Counted from the stretch's first letter, positions 19,850 through 31,312 are shown. The stretch: DNA of 64,000 nucleotides from Acanthosepion esculentum (GCA_964036315.1 OZ038517.1:18009713-18073712); one strand, 5' to 3'. Translations and numbers: made by a program. Notes: generated from the sequence alone by a model not told the origin.

Positions 19850-20260
19850 AAAAAAATCGTCGCAAAGAGTCAACGTCAAAAATCGCCGAAAACAATCGGA
19901 GTAATGAAAATTTGGGAATTAAATTTCGGAGTTGGTTTGATTCCAAAATAGTGTATGTTGGGCTATGGCCTCTAAGAGTAAATGGAAAACAGGGACAATT
20001 TTATATTGAAACATTATAATTTTTTTCATTTCATAATGAGCTATTGAAAGTTATAGAATTTGGCCCCTTTAATTGTTTTTATCAGCCAAGATGGCGGAAG
20101 CTGAAAACAGTCGTAGTAATGAAAACTTGTGAATCCAAAATTTCAGGATTGCGGGATCAGATCCGGCCTAGAATGTTTTGTATTTGCTTACGGCGTCGGC
20201 CTGATTCCAAAATGGTATGATACGTTGGGCTACGGCTTCTAGAAGTAAAGTTGAAAAGGT
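19850..20260. repeat. Degenerate direct duplication (~215-bp spacing)
   Basis: GAAAACAATCGGAGTAATGA (19888) resembles GAAAACAGTCGTAGTAATGA (20102). GATTCCAAAATAGTG ... GGGCTATGGCCTCTA (19939) resembles GATTCCAAAATGGTA ... GGGCTACGGCTTCTA (20202). No coding potential seen. Confidence 0.65.
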
Positions 20261-20439
20261 GTGACACACTGAAATTCGCATTTATTTATATATAGAAATA
20301 AAGAATTTGTGTGGATGCGTGTTTAGTTTTTGTTTATTTTTACATGTAAAATTCATATTTTTTTTATTCGTTAAGTTTATTTCTAATACAAAATTCAAAA
20401 GAAAAAACTATCCACCGTATAAAATATGAACTGCCCCAT

Positions 20440-20730
20440 CATTGCGGTAGCCAGATATATTTACCAAAATTTAAATTACGTTACGGTCAGTCTTAACTCA
20501 ACCACCTGAAGATTGCCTTGTACATGAAACTCCGAGTCGTGCTACCGGTGAGAAAAATATATATTTCTTAATTCTATAGCTCTGTTATATTGCTTCGAGC
20601 ACTATTTTATTAACACCAGCACTCAATGTGAGATATTTCATATAGTATGATCGGAGTTTCATGCACAACGCAATCTTCATGTACTGAGTAGAGACTGACC
20701 GTTACTTAATTTAAATTTTAATAAAAATTG
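20440..20730. repeat. Foldback repeat with hammerhead-like motif on each arm
   Basis: Arms at about 20467-20540 and 20653-20727 are reverse complements around ~112 bases. The + motif at 20503-20541 has CAC, CTGAAGA, a weak TG/CA stem II, GAA, ACTC-C-GAGT, C, GTG. The minus-arm copy keeps a better stem II (TGC-GTTGT-GCA) but has lost part of CTGA and stem III. Confidence 0.65.
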
Positions 20731-20895
20731 AAAACCGGACAGTTACCTCTTCGTCACCGGGGCCTGTGGTACAGTTGGTATGAGGTTGTCTGTTTTTAAT
20801 TTTAATTAAATTAGTATTCGCTCAGGTTTAACATTGAACTGTCTGGATTACATCCTTCTTGGGATTATCCATACAGACTACCAAACTTTTCATAA

Positions 20896-20898
<3 letters not shown>

Positions 20899-20947
<49 letters not shown>
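20899..20947. repeat. (TA)n microsatellite
   Basis: About 24 TA units next to a foldback hammerhead repeat. 20731-20898 is unassigned. Confidence 0.95.
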
Positions 20948-20949
<2 letters not shown>

Positions 20950-21180
20950 TGAACATTGAAGTCAACAGTTAGAGGCGACAGGCTGATTCATGCATGCCTG
21001 ACGATTGGATCTACCATGAAACAGACTGTCGCCTCTAAGTGCTGACTTCCATGTCCACTTTTATATTTACACACGCTCTATCTCTGATATTGAGCACTTT
21101 ATCCCATAAATATAGCACACTTTAGGACTATATTTCTTCATATTCAGCTCCTGATCATCAGTAGAGCACTTTCGCTACAT
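20948..21180 (+). repeat. Foldback hammerhead-type repeat
   Basis: A minus-oriented partial copy (20948-20995) is fused to a + copy (20996-21180). The + motif at 20996-21032 reads GC, CTGACGA, T, TGG-ATCTA-CCA (stem II), T, GAA, ACAG-A-CTGT, C, GC. The tail contains CTCTATCTCTGATATTGAGC and a TATAGCACAC block. Confidence 0.7.
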
Positions 21181-21283
21181 TTATAACACAGTATGGACAT
21201 AGAAAAATTTAGCCTCGACTACTCATTAAAAAACATACCCATCCCTTCCCCTTCCATATATAAATAGCCGAGAAAAATAACAG

Positions 21284-21358
21284 CACTAGTTGCCTGACGA
21301 TTGCACTAGCATGAAACAGACTGTCGCCTCTAAGTGCTGACTTCCATATCCACTTTTA

Positions 21359-21392
<34 letters not shown>
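21284..21392 (+). repeat. Hammerhead-type repeat ending in (TA)n
   Basis: The motif at 21292-21327 reads GC, CTGACGA, T, TGC-ACTA-GCA, T, GAA, ACAG-A-CTGT, C, GC. Only 35 bases separate it from a (TA)n tract at 21361-21390. Stem II differs from the 20996 copy by a paired change (TGC/GCA versus TGG/CCA). Confidence 0.7.
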
Positions 21393-21394
<2 letters not shown>

Positions 21395-21417
21395 TATAAC
21401 TTATACACACACACATA

Positions 21418-21935
21418 TGGTCTGGAGCCCCTTCTGTTCGCCTCGAGGTTCTTGATAAGATCCAGAGACGAGTATGCAATGTAATTGGCCCTGATCTGGC
21501 TTCTCGTCTGCAGTCTCTCTCTCACAGACGCGCCGTCGCCTCTCTCTGTCTCTATTACAAATACTTCCATGGTAATTGCTCCGATGAGCTGCTATCGCTG
21601 ATTCCCAGGCTCCGTGAATTCAAGCGTCGTGCGAGGCTGGCATCCCGTTCCCATCCTTTCACTGTTGAAACTGTTAAATGTAGCCGTCTCTTCTACTCCA
21701 ATTGCTTCATATCTCGCACCTCACGCCTGTGGAACTCCCTTCCTTATTTCTGTTTCCCTGACAACTATAATCTCCAACTATTCAAATATAACGTCAATCG
21801 ACATCTCCAGTTGCATTGATCTATCCACCATCCTTCTCCACGTCCCTTCCTCTATCACTCCTATCTGCTCTTGCTCTAAATTCTCTGTAACCCCATGCAT
21901 GCTAGTGGCTTCCAGCTTTGCCTGGGGTGAAAAGC
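21418..21935 (+). pseudogene. CR1/jockey-type LINE, 3' terminal fragment with open frame
   Basis: An uninterrupted 133-codon frame (21418-21819) reads WSGAPSVRLEVLDKIQRRVC, then NVIGPDLASRLQSLSHRR, and ends LFKYNVNRHLQLH-stop. This is the C-terminus of the RT protein at 50419-51996. The 3' UTR to about 21935 ends CCTGGGGTGAAAAGC then a TA tract. It lacks the catalytic RT region, so it is a 5'-truncated insertion. Confidence 0.9.
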
Positions 21936-21936
21936 T

Positions 21937-22791
<855 letters not shown>

Positions 22792-22871
<80 letters not shown>
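22792..22871. repeat. (TA)n microsatellite
   Basis: About 40 TA units. Confidence 0.97.
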
Positions 22872-22873
<2 letters not shown>

Positions 22874-22879
22874 ATTTTA

Positions 22880-24254
22880 TATTTTCTTCTTCCCACTTCA
22901 TTTTCGTTGGCTTCATTTTCGTGTGTCTTTCTTTTCTTTGTTTTCTTTCTTTCTTTCACGCTGTTTCTTTTTCAACATGTCTCTTTCCTTTTTTTTTCTT
23001 TTTTCCTCCAGTTACTTTTTTATCACTTTACTTTCCTTCTTCCTCTCTTTCGTTCTTGCCGTTAGTTTTTGTCTCTTTTTTTCGACGCTTCACTTCATTC
23101 ATTTCCTCTTTACTTCCCTTTTTACACCTCCTCCTCCTTCTTCTTTATCCTCATCATTAACCCCCCCTCTTTTTCTGCTTCTACTTCTACTTCTCCCTAC
23201 TTCTCCCTACATCCAAATTTCTCTCTTTTTTTTCCCTTTTCTTTCTTTTAAAATTTGTTAATCCACTTTCAGTTTTTTTTTCTTTATTTTATCGTTTCCC
23301 TCCTTCTTCTTCCTTCTTTTCTTCTTCATCATCATCCACCTCCTCATTAACCCCCTCTCTCTCTTTCTGCTTTTACTTCTTTGTTGGCCCATATCATTTC
23401 TGTCCTATTTTTTCCTCCTCTTTCTTCATAAAACGTCTTCATCTCGACATGTCATGCTTTGCCTCATACCTTCTTCTCCTTCCTACTTCCTCCTCTTTCC
23501 TTACTTTATATTTTCTTCTTCTTCTTGCATTTTCCTCATCTTCTTTTCTTCTTTTTCTTCCTCCTACACCTCCTTGCCTCTCCTCTTCCCTTACTTCTTC
23601 TTCTTCTTCTTCTTCTCCTTCTTCTGCTTCTTCTTCTTCTTCTTCTTCTTCTTCTTCTTCCTCGTCTTCCTCCGCCTCCTCCTAATCCCCCTTGTCTCTC
23701 CTCCTCCCTAACTTTTCTTCTTTTTCTTCTTCTCTTCTTCTTCTTCTTAATCCCTCTTGTCTCTCCTCCTCCCTAACATTTTCCACTTCTTCTTCTTTTT
23801 CTTCTTCTTCTTCTTCCTCCTCGTCCTCCTCTTCCTCCTCCTCCTCCTCGTCTAACATCTTCCCTTACATTTTCTTCTCATTCTTTTTCTTCTTCTGCTC
23901 TGCCTTTCCATTTTCATTCCGTCACTCTTCTTCTCCCCCTTCTTCTTCTTCTTCTACCTCCTCCTCCTCCTCTTCCTCCTCCTCCTCCTTGTCTAACATC
24001 TTCCCTTACATTTTCTTCTCATTCTTTTTCTTCTTCTGCTCTGCCTTTCCATTTTCATTCCGTCACTCTTCTTCTCCTCCTTCTTCTTCTTCTTCTTCTT
24101 CTACCTCCTCCTCCTCCTCTTCCTCCTCCTCCTCCTTGTCTAACATCTTCTCTTACATTTTCTTCTTCTTCTTCTACTTATTCTTCTTCCTTCTCCTCCT
24201 CCTCCTCCTCTTTCTCTTCCTTGTCTAATATCTTCCCTTACATTTTCTTCTTCT

Positions 24255-24286
<32 letters not shown>

Positions 24287-24336
24287 TTCTTCTTCTTCTT
24301 CTTCTTCTTCCCTACCTTTCCATTTTCATCCCGTCA

Positions 24337-24369
<33 letters not shown>

Positions 24370-24390
24370 TTATTATTATTATTATTATTA
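22880..24390. repeat. Pyrimidine-rich block with ~143-bp tandem units
   Basis: Long CT-rich tract with (TTC)n subregions. TCTAACATCTTCCCTTACAT recurs at about 23851, 23993, 24138 and 24225, with the first units spaced 142-145 bases and sharing TCTGCTCTGCCTTTCCATTT. Ends in (TTC)n(TTA)n. The open frames are composition artefacts. Confidence 0.9.
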
Positions 24391-24954
24391 TTACTATTGT
24401 CTTGGCACATTTCCTACAAATACAACAGTCAGCCACCACCAGTTCGTTTCTCAGTACAGATATTCGGCCAAAACCGAATATCTTTGTGCCAGATTATTTT
24501 GTGAAAAGACCAACCACTTATAACACCAAAGCCACTGAAAAAAAAAATCAATATTTTTGACGAAATTGAGTCACAACAATCGGCAATCTCTCGATGTTTC
24601 TGTACAGACGCCTTCAGAAATATAAAGACCGACATAGGAATACATTCGTACATTCAAATCTGTGCAAATTTTACAAGTTCATGAAAGTGGTGAATGGAAA
24701 GATGTTTCCCACTGACGATGCACGTAATGGTTTATGTCTAGAATCGAACAGGAGTAGAGGTTTATCACTTCTTTCCTGTATAGGGTTGGGTTTCCTGTTC
24801 CTTCTAAATTCTACTTAAACTCTATATTTCTAAAGTCTCCTCCTAAACTCTCGAAATCTATTTACTAAATTTATTCCTCAATGGGAGTAGAAAAGGTCAC
24901 CTATCGTCCGGTTCAAACTCCTCCTCGGTCTTTTTAGCAGAAATAAAGGTTTAT
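24391..24954. other. Unassigned sequence
   Basis: Mixed-composition DNA with two opposed ~74-codon frames (24429-24653 minus, 24594-24818 plus) lacking recognisable motifs. No repeat structure seen. Confidence 0.45.
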
Positions 24955-25249
24955 CCTGTTTAGGGCTGGAGGAGGACATCAACAATTCCATTTGTAATTG
25001 GATCGCTCAGATTGATTGGAAAAGATTCCAATAAACTCATTGAAGGGTTTCCTGGTAGATCATGCCTTAAAGAAATAAAAATTTCTTCTCACAAGTACAG
25101 CCCACACCTTACGAAGGGCTTTATCTATCTAAAATATGTGTGATTTTTTTTTCAAAACTGCTCAGTGGAAAATGTCATGGTGCCATTTCTGAACTTCGGT
25201 TTCTTGTTGGGACCCGGAAAGAAATGTGTATGCTACAGAAATCAAAGGA

Positions 25250-25250
<1 letters not shown>
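24955..25250 (+). pseudogene. RLE-type LINE 3' fragment (first of a chain of three)
   Basis: Reads a degraded STIPFVIGSLRLIGKDSNKL then IEGFPGRSCLKEIK, a frameshift, and the 3' UTR (CAGTGGAAAATGTCATGGTG; GGGACCCGGAAAGAAATGTG). It ends in the (TAA)n tract that follows. Confidence 0.75.

Positions 25251-25307
<57 letters not shown>
25251..25307. repeat. (TAA)n joining two LINE copies
   Basis: About 19 AAT units between the 3' end of one LINE and the truncated 5' end of the next. Confidence 0.95.
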
Positions 25308-25308
<1 letters not shown>

Positions 25309-25905
25309 GAGTGGGCCAATATCTGCACTGGAAAATTTGCAACTCCTATGGGAAGGAAACTGGAAGAAATTGGTACGAACACCACCCAGACCCGGTTACG
25401 GAGATAGAACCTGTTACAATTCTATGGGACTACACAATACATACTGACAGAAAAATCAAAGCCAACCGACCAGACATTGTTATTAAAGACCACAAACAAA
25501 ATAAGTGCCTCCTTATTGATATGGCAGTCCCTGCAGACTGCAATGTATCTTTGAAGATATTGGAAAAACTGTCAAAATACAAGGACCTTGAAATAGAAAT
25601 CTCAAAAATGTGGCACATGGGAACATCAACAATCCCTGTTGTAGTTCGAGCCCTTGGACTGGTTGGAAAAGATTCCAGTAGGCCAATTGAAGGGATCCCT
25701 GGAAGTCCATGCCTCAAAGAGATACAAAAAATTGTTCTGATAAGTACAGCCCACACTTTACGAAGGGCTTTATCTATGTAATTATTTTTTTCTTTTCTTT
25801 TTTTTTTCTTTCTTTGCAGTGGAAAGTGTCATGATGCCATTTCTAACCTTAGGTCCCTGGGCGGGACCCGGAAAGAAATGTGTAAACGCCAGATATCAAA
25901 GAAAA
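25308..25905 (+). pseudogene. RLE-type LINE 3' fragment with intact C-terminal endonuclease frame
   Basis: Open from the TAA tract to the stop at 25779-25781. It reads RVGQYLHWKICNSYGKETGR, WYEHHPDPVTEIEPVTILWD, RPDIVIKDHKQNKCLLID, KYKDLEIEISKMWHMGTST, PVVVRALGLVGKDS, and ends HTLRRALSM-stop. RPD (25467-25475) followed 14 residues later by D (25518-25520) fits the (R/K)PD-x12-14-(D/E) signature of the restriction-like endonuclease of R2/R4-type LINEs. The 3' UTR follows. The RT domain is absent. Confidence 0.8.
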
Positions 25906-25922
25906 TAAAAAATAATAATAAT

Positions 25923-26290
25923 ATTGACATAGCAGTACAATCTGAGAGAAACACCGCCATAAAAACTATCGAGAAATTGTCCAAATACAAGCAACAGGAG
26001 ATCGAGATTAACAGGATGTGGGGAATGAAGACTGAGACTGTCGTACCAATAGTAATCGGAGCTCTGAGCCTCTTGAGAAAAGGAATGGACAGTTTTATTA
26101 ACAGTGTCCCAGGTAGCATCAACATATAAGTTGCCCAGAATATCCCCCTACTAGGAACATCCCATATGCTAAGAAAAGTGCTATCAGTTAAATGACAATT
26201 CTCCTGTAGGGCCTAAGGACCATAGTTTGGATCCGGCTCTACAGGATAAAAAGCAGGAAACATAACATACAAATAATAATAATAATATTA
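25923..26290 (+). pseudogene. RLE-type LINE 3' fragment, second subfamily
   Basis: After a short TAA run the frame reads DIAVQSERNTAIKTIEKLSK, YKQQEIEINRMWGMKTETV, PIVIGALSLLRKGMDSFIN, a stop in place of one codon, and SHMLRKVLSVK-stop near 26192. Its 3' UTR differs from the first subfamily (GGACCATAGTTTGGATCCGG) and ends in AAT repeats. The same 3' UTR is found at 45809-46080. Confidence 0.75.
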
Positions 26291-26329
26291 ATAATAATAA
26301 TACTAAATAATATCTATCAAGCCTGCGGG

Positions 26330-26640
26330 AAGACCTAAGGCAGGTAGTGGTGTGTTGTTATGGCTACATTTCATGATTTGTTTTTCTAACTCCCATCACA
26401 TCACTAGCGTTACATGGACAAAGTTCTTCTTATTTTGGATTTCTCTGAGATTTTCTAGGATTTTTTTTTCAATGTGTTGTTGTGTTCCTTTTTTATCATT
26501 CCAAGCGCACCTACTATGACGGGTACTATTCTTGTTTTCAGTTTCCACTTTTTTTACTATTTCGATTTCCAGGTCTTTAGACTTCGATAGTCTATCCGCA
26601 GACTTGGTAGGTAGTGGGACTATAGCAAAAATCGAAATAC
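26330..26640 (-). pseudogene. RLE-type LINE fragment, third subfamily
   Basis: The minus strand reads LSKSKDLEIEIVKK then, after a frameshift, KLKTRIVPVIVGALGMIKK. A closely related copy is at 56860-57880, split by a retroposon. Confidence 0.7.
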
Positions 26641-27110
26641 TACTACTACTACTACTACAACAACAACAACAACAACAAACAAAAAAATTATACCATTATA
26701 CCATTTAATTTAAAACCTATGGTATATTTTTTAAATACTCCTTTTCCATACGTATATAGGGGTACTCAAACACCCTTCGCGAAATTAACCCTAATCTTAT
26801 CCTTTTGAGAGCAGTGAGATGGGGACGCTGTCTTGGAGGTGATTCCCCACTGAATATACTAGACATCTGATGAATAACCTGCGTCCCAAAAGTGCCATGA
26901 TAAAATAGACGCAGTATATAAACAACGAAAACATTTTAAGAAGAACAGAAGAAACAAAAATTCAAATTCAAATTCTGGGCCTTCTCACTCCTGTTAAAGG
27001 AAACCCTCCCCGATTGACCATATCTTCAAGGGTGTAGCCGTACTCTTAGTCAATTGTGGATTGTGAGACTATTTAACCCATAATTGGGGGTTTTGAGTTC
27101 AGAGTTGTCC
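26641..27110. other. Unassigned sequence with short (CTA)n/(CAA)n
   Basis: (CTA)n and (CAA)n at about 26638-26680. The rest is unassigned; no open frame of note. Confidence 0.45.
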
Positions 27111-27114
27111 GTCT

Positions 27115-27312
27115 GCGAGGCCGGTTTTCCATCCAAGGTTATAGGACCTAGTCTCTGCTGCTATTTATCCATAAAAGGGAGAAAGGGTGGATTCATATAT
27201 TTACCAACGTAGAAATTTATACGTAAGCGAATGTAACGAACCCGATTGGAATTCGAACTCTTATCTTCGGTTCCACAATGTGAACCGCTATCCATTATGA
27301 CACCGTGAAAGA
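27115..27312 (-). mobile_element. tRNA-derived SINE (same family as 15513)
   Basis: The minus strand begins CACGGTGTCATAATGGATAG near 27307 and carries GAGTTCGAATTCCAATCGGG (B box) near 27255. The body has TTACATTCGCTTACGT, and the far end near 27130 is CCTCGCAGACGG. The body is shortened compared with the 15513 copy. Confidence 0.75.
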
Positions 27313-27424
27313 ATTATACATAAAATACAGTTTTAAAAATAATTAAAATTTATGAGACGCATAATGAGAAAAAATTGATTGCTTCGTTTTTTATGGCTTA
27401 TCAACCTTTTGCAAGTTATTTAAA

Positions 27425-27562
27425 TATGCAATGATAACAGCAAAAATTGCAATATGAGCTCTGGTAAAAACATGTAATGATAACAGCAAAAATTGCAATA
27501 TGAGCTCTGGTAAAAACATGTAATGATAACAGCAAAAATTGAAATATGAGAACTGGTAAAAA
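27425..27562. repeat. 46-bp tandem repeat, 3 copies
   Basis: ATGATAACAGCAAAAATTG starts at 27431, 27477 and 27523. The third copy is slightly diverged. Confidence 0.9.
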
Positions 27563-27624
27563 AAGAAAAACGGTTGCTGAAGACATTAGGTTTATATTAC
27601 CCAGAAATTCATGCACAGATATCT

Positions 27625-27780
27625 TCAAGGACACATGGCACAGTGGCTAAAGGCGTTAGTTAGTAACAGGACCCAAAGAGTGTGAGTTCAATACCTTGTT
27701 AAGAATTTTAAGAGGGAAATTCACAGGAGATAACTGGTAATTGACATCCATTAGACATGACACAGAAAATATTTTTACTT
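27625..27780 (+). mobile_element. Tailed tRNA SINE, head fragment
   Basis: GGACACATGGCACAGTGGCT (27627) and GTGTGAGTTCAATACC (27676) match the head of the SINE at 4945. The body is present to about 27760 and the tail is missing. Confidence 0.75.
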
Positions 27781-27814
27781 TTTTGGCGATAATAATGGTT
27801 TAGTGATACAAGTC

Positions 27815-28042
27815 ATGCTAATTAACCCATAGCCAGGGGAGAAGGGATGGATTCATTCCTTCCGTAATGGTATTTTCGCGTAAGTGAATATAACCAACCC
27901 AACTGCAATTGGATCTCGGCTCTCCGATTAACAATTTCGAGCCATAACCGATTACAGCATCTGCACATCCAAGCTAGATCACCTGGTATTTCTAAGCAGA
28001 CGCCCATCTAGGTACTGACCGGGTTCGCCGTTAATGTCAGTG
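27815..28042 (-). mobile_element. 5S-tRNA chimeric SINE, 5'-truncated copy
   Basis: Minus strand: a 5S rRNA 3' portion (TCAGTACCTAGATGGGCGTC) at about 27975-28022, then a tRNA-like unit (AATCGGAGAGCCGAGATCCA) and a body ending in CTATGGGTTAATTAGC. It confirms the arrangement seen at 16763. Only the 3' half of the 5S part remains. Confidence 0.75.
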
Positions 28043-28059
28043 ATTGTATGGGAATCGTT

Positions 28060-28596
28060 CTCCCCAGTTTGTTTCTGTCCCCTTTTTGACCTCGGCTGAG
28101 TCAGCTTTTGATTTTCCCATTCCGTCATTTATTTTCCCCTCCCCGTTCCATTCGTGAGTGCGCTTCTTGATTCTATCTACCGGTAGAATACAGCGGCCGC
28201 TCTTATTATTTTGAGGGGTAGATGCTTCCTACTAACATTGTTTTGTTTTTGTTTTGTCTTTGGTTCACATTTTGAGTTTTTGTCGGGGTTCATATTCCCC
28301 CCCGCCATCATTTCATGTTTCATGGAATTTTTATGTATATATATATATATATATGAACATTAAATTTTTTAATTCATGGGGTGTTTTGTAGGACCCTTGT
28401 ATATTTGAGGTATTATGGTGTGTGTAGGATTGAAAGGTGATGGATGGGTTTTTGTGGGGAATGTGTAATTGTAATGAATGAATGGGTCATGACTGTGGTT
28501 AACTAGGAATAGGATAGCTAGTGCAAGACCGGCCTTTTCCCCCACTTCTCCTTTCGGCCTTGTGCCACAATTTTGTAATTTTTACAAAATAAATAT
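28060..28596. mobile_element. Retroposon insertion with 17-bp target duplication
   Basis: ATTGTATGGGAATCGTT occurs at 28043-28059 and again at 28597-28613, bracketing 537 bases. The right edge of the insert is TTTTTACAAAATAAATAT, consistent with a LINE- or SINE-type 3' end on the + strand. It has no tRNA-like head and no open frame; possibly a truncated LINE 3' UTR of an unrecognised family. A short (TA)n lies at about 28337-28351. Confidence 0.75.
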
Positions 28597-28634
28597 ATTG
28601 TATGGGAATCGTTGTTTCAACGTGATGTGACCGT

Positions 28635-28870
28635 AAGTCTGAAGAAAAAAAGGTCAGGAAAGTCTGCCCCTCACACGGAATACCGAAAGCGAGAATAACA
28701 AGGGGAAGCAGTAAGCTATCTATCAAACGGAGTTGTATAAATGAATGGTAGAACAAGGAATGGGCGATAGTAAAAGGACAAACATTGCTCAGAGCTACGA
28801 AGAATAGAAAGCTGGGGAGAGCCATAATCGCCCAAATCCTGAAGGGACGTATCTCTTCATATAGAAGACT
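28635..28870 (+). pseudogene. RTE-like LINE 3' terminal fragment
   Basis: The + strand reads LLRATKNRKLGRAIIAQILK then GRISS (28785-28850). This is the same C-terminal block that forms the 135-bp satellite, and KKVRKVCPSHGIPKAR lies upstream. One in-frame stop. Confidence 0.7.
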
Positions 28871-29950
28871 CCAAATCTGTAATAGATTATGGAATAATTT
28901 TATTTTTAAGTTGGTTCTGGTCTGCTGCATTTCTTGAGTATCGAACCCACTATACGATTTATGTTCTGAAAAGCTAGCGAATTAACCATTGCAATGCGTA
29001 TCATTTAAAATATGTTTCGATTTACTCTCATTAAATCTCGTTAATGTTGCGTAAGTCTCGTTCTCACGTTAACACAATAAAAACTTTAAAATGAAAGAAA
29101 ACGATGCAATGATCTAATATAGAAGACCGGTAAGTATTACGAACGCTTGGCTAACATAGAAAGGTAAGTAAATGTAACTTCTTTTTTTTCTTCTGAAGAA
29201 TTATCTTTTCAGGAAAAAGGAAGAAAATTAAAAACGTCTCTTTTTTTATTACTATTTTTAATTCTCTTTGTGGTTTGTGCATCTATCATAATGTTACTTA
29301 AAGAAAACCTCGAAGCCGTGAGATAAACGAATCGTTTCGAAAGATAAAAATAAACATGGCTTTAATTTTTCTTTTTTCTTTTTTTTCGTAGAAGCATTCT
29401 CAAAAAAAGAAAATATATTTAAACCAAAGATGCATTGTTAATCTATAAATCTGTTAATAAACTCTCCCTAGGCCAAATTTAACGTGGCAATAAGATAGAC
29501 ATTTTTAGAATTATCATACATTTGAATAGGCTTGTTTTGGGAAGGGGTTTTTTTTCTAAGTTCATTACTCAAGCAATTTCTGCATAATATAGTCCTTCAA
29601 TAAATTTATAAATATTCTTGTCACACTAGACCAATTAGACTAGGCAGTTCGATCCTCACTGGGTTCTCTAGACTTGCAGATTTGTACAAAATCTATGCTA
29701 TGCCTGGTAAGTTACTGATATCTAATACATATTGTATGTGTATTTAATTAGTCATGTTTCAATTCCTCCTTCGGATGTGAAGTCATTGAATGGATAACAC
29801 AAAGCGAAAAATGTGATTTTAGGCAGAAACAGTTTCCAGCCTTAAATTAAATAATACGTTTCATTTTGAGTGTTTGTTCATTCAAATTTTGAAACCAGGT
29901 TTTTTCAATCCAAACACTTTATTTCGTTTTTTTTTTCTTTTATTTAAAAT
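28871..29950. other. Unassigned AT-rich sequence
   Basis: About 1 kb with no gene, no recognised repeat and no notable structure. T-rich near 29900-29950 leading into the satellite. Confidence 0.5.
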
Positions 29951-29954
29951 TTTT

Positions 29955-30937
29955 CTCCCCTTTTATTTATTTGGTATCTCTTTTCCTCTCCCCTTTTATT
30001 TATTTGGTATCTCTTTTCCTCTCCCCTTTTATTTATTTGGTATCTCTTTTCCTCTCCCCTTTTATTTATTTGGTATCTCTTTTCCTCTCCCCTTTTATTT
30101 ATTTGGTATCTCTTTTCCTCTCCCCTTTTATTTATTTGGTATCTCTTTTCCTCTCCCCTTTTATTTATTTGGTATCTCTTTTCCTCTCCCCTTTTATTTA
30201 TTTGGTATCTCTTTTCCTCTCCCCTTTTATTTATTTGGTATCTCTTTTCCTCTCCCCTTTTATTTATTTGGTATCTCTTTTCCTCTCCCCTTTTATTTAT
30301 TTGGTATCTCTTTTCCTCTCCCCTTTTATTTATTTGGTATCTCTTTTCCTCTCCCCTTTTATTTATTTGGTATCTCTTTTCCTCTCCCCTTTTATTTATT
30401 TGGTATCTCTTTTCCTCTCCCCTTTTATTTATTTGGTATCTCTTTTCCTCTCCCCTTTTATTTATTTGGTATCTCTTTTCCTCTCCCCTTTTATTTATTT
30501 GGTATCTCTTTTCCTCTCCCCTTTTATTTATTTGGTATCTCTTTTCCTCTCCCCTTTTATTTATTTGGTATCTCTTTTCCTCTCCCCTTTTATTTATTTG
30601 GTATCTCTTTTCCTCTCCCCTTTTATTTATTTGGTATCTCTTTTCCTCTCCCCTTTTATTTATTTGGTATCTCTTTTCCTCTCCCCTTTTATTTATTTGG
30701 TATCTCTTTTCCTCTCCCCTTTTATTTATTTGGTATCTCTTTTCCTCTCCCCTTTTATTTATTTGGTATCTCTTTTCCTCTCCCCTTTTATTTATTTGGT
30801 ATCTCTTTTCCTCTCCCCTTTTATTTATTTGGTATCTCTTTTCCTCTCCCCTTTTATTTATTTGGTATCTCTTTTCCTCTCCCCTTTTATTTATTTGGTA
30901 TCTCTTTTCCTCTCCCCTTTTATTTATTTGGTATCTC
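29955..30937. repeat. 33-bp satellite, 30 units, essentially identical
   Basis: CTCCCCTTTTATTTATTTGG recurs every 33 bases from 29955 to 30912 with no difference that I could see. It ends in a (TC)n run (30934-30958). Because 33 is divisible by 3, two overlapping long open frames appear; I reject both as genes. Confidence 0.95.
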
Positions 30938-31095
30938 TCTCTCTCTCTCTCTCTCTCTTGTTTGGTACCTCTCTTCTTTCTCCCTTTTTTTTCAATCTTT
31001 CTTTTATGGCTTCATATTTGCGTTCAAGCATTAAACAGACTGTCAGCATTCGGTTTTGACCTCGATGTTCACTTATAGTTAAAATACCAAAATAC

Positions 31096-31098
<3 letters not shown>

Positions 31099-31171
<73 letters not shown>

Positions 31172-31312
31172 TCTTAGAGTGTGCTATATTTATTAGATAA
31201 AGTGCTCAATATCAGAGATAGAGCTTGTGTAAATATAAAAGTGAACATTGAAGTCAACGCAAAAAGGCGACAGGCTGTTTCATGCTAGACGCAATCGTCA
31301 GACAAACTGATA
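31099..31312 (-). repeat. (TA)n plus hammerhead-type repeat
   Basis: (TA)n at 31099-31167. The repeat unit runs from about 31312 down to 31168 on the minus strand. Motif: CTGACGA (complement 31295-31301), T, TGC-GTCTA-GCA, T, GAA, ACAG-C-CTGT, C (complement of 31269). Stem I 5' strand does not match. Confidence 0.65.

Noticed and set aside
24429..24818. Opposed ~75-codon frames as small genes
   Set aside because: No motif, no promoter or splice evidence; lengths are expected by chance.
29874..31059. Two overlapping >360-codon frames
   Set aside because: The 33-bp satellite is open in several frames; hydrophobic repeats reflect pyrimidine content only.
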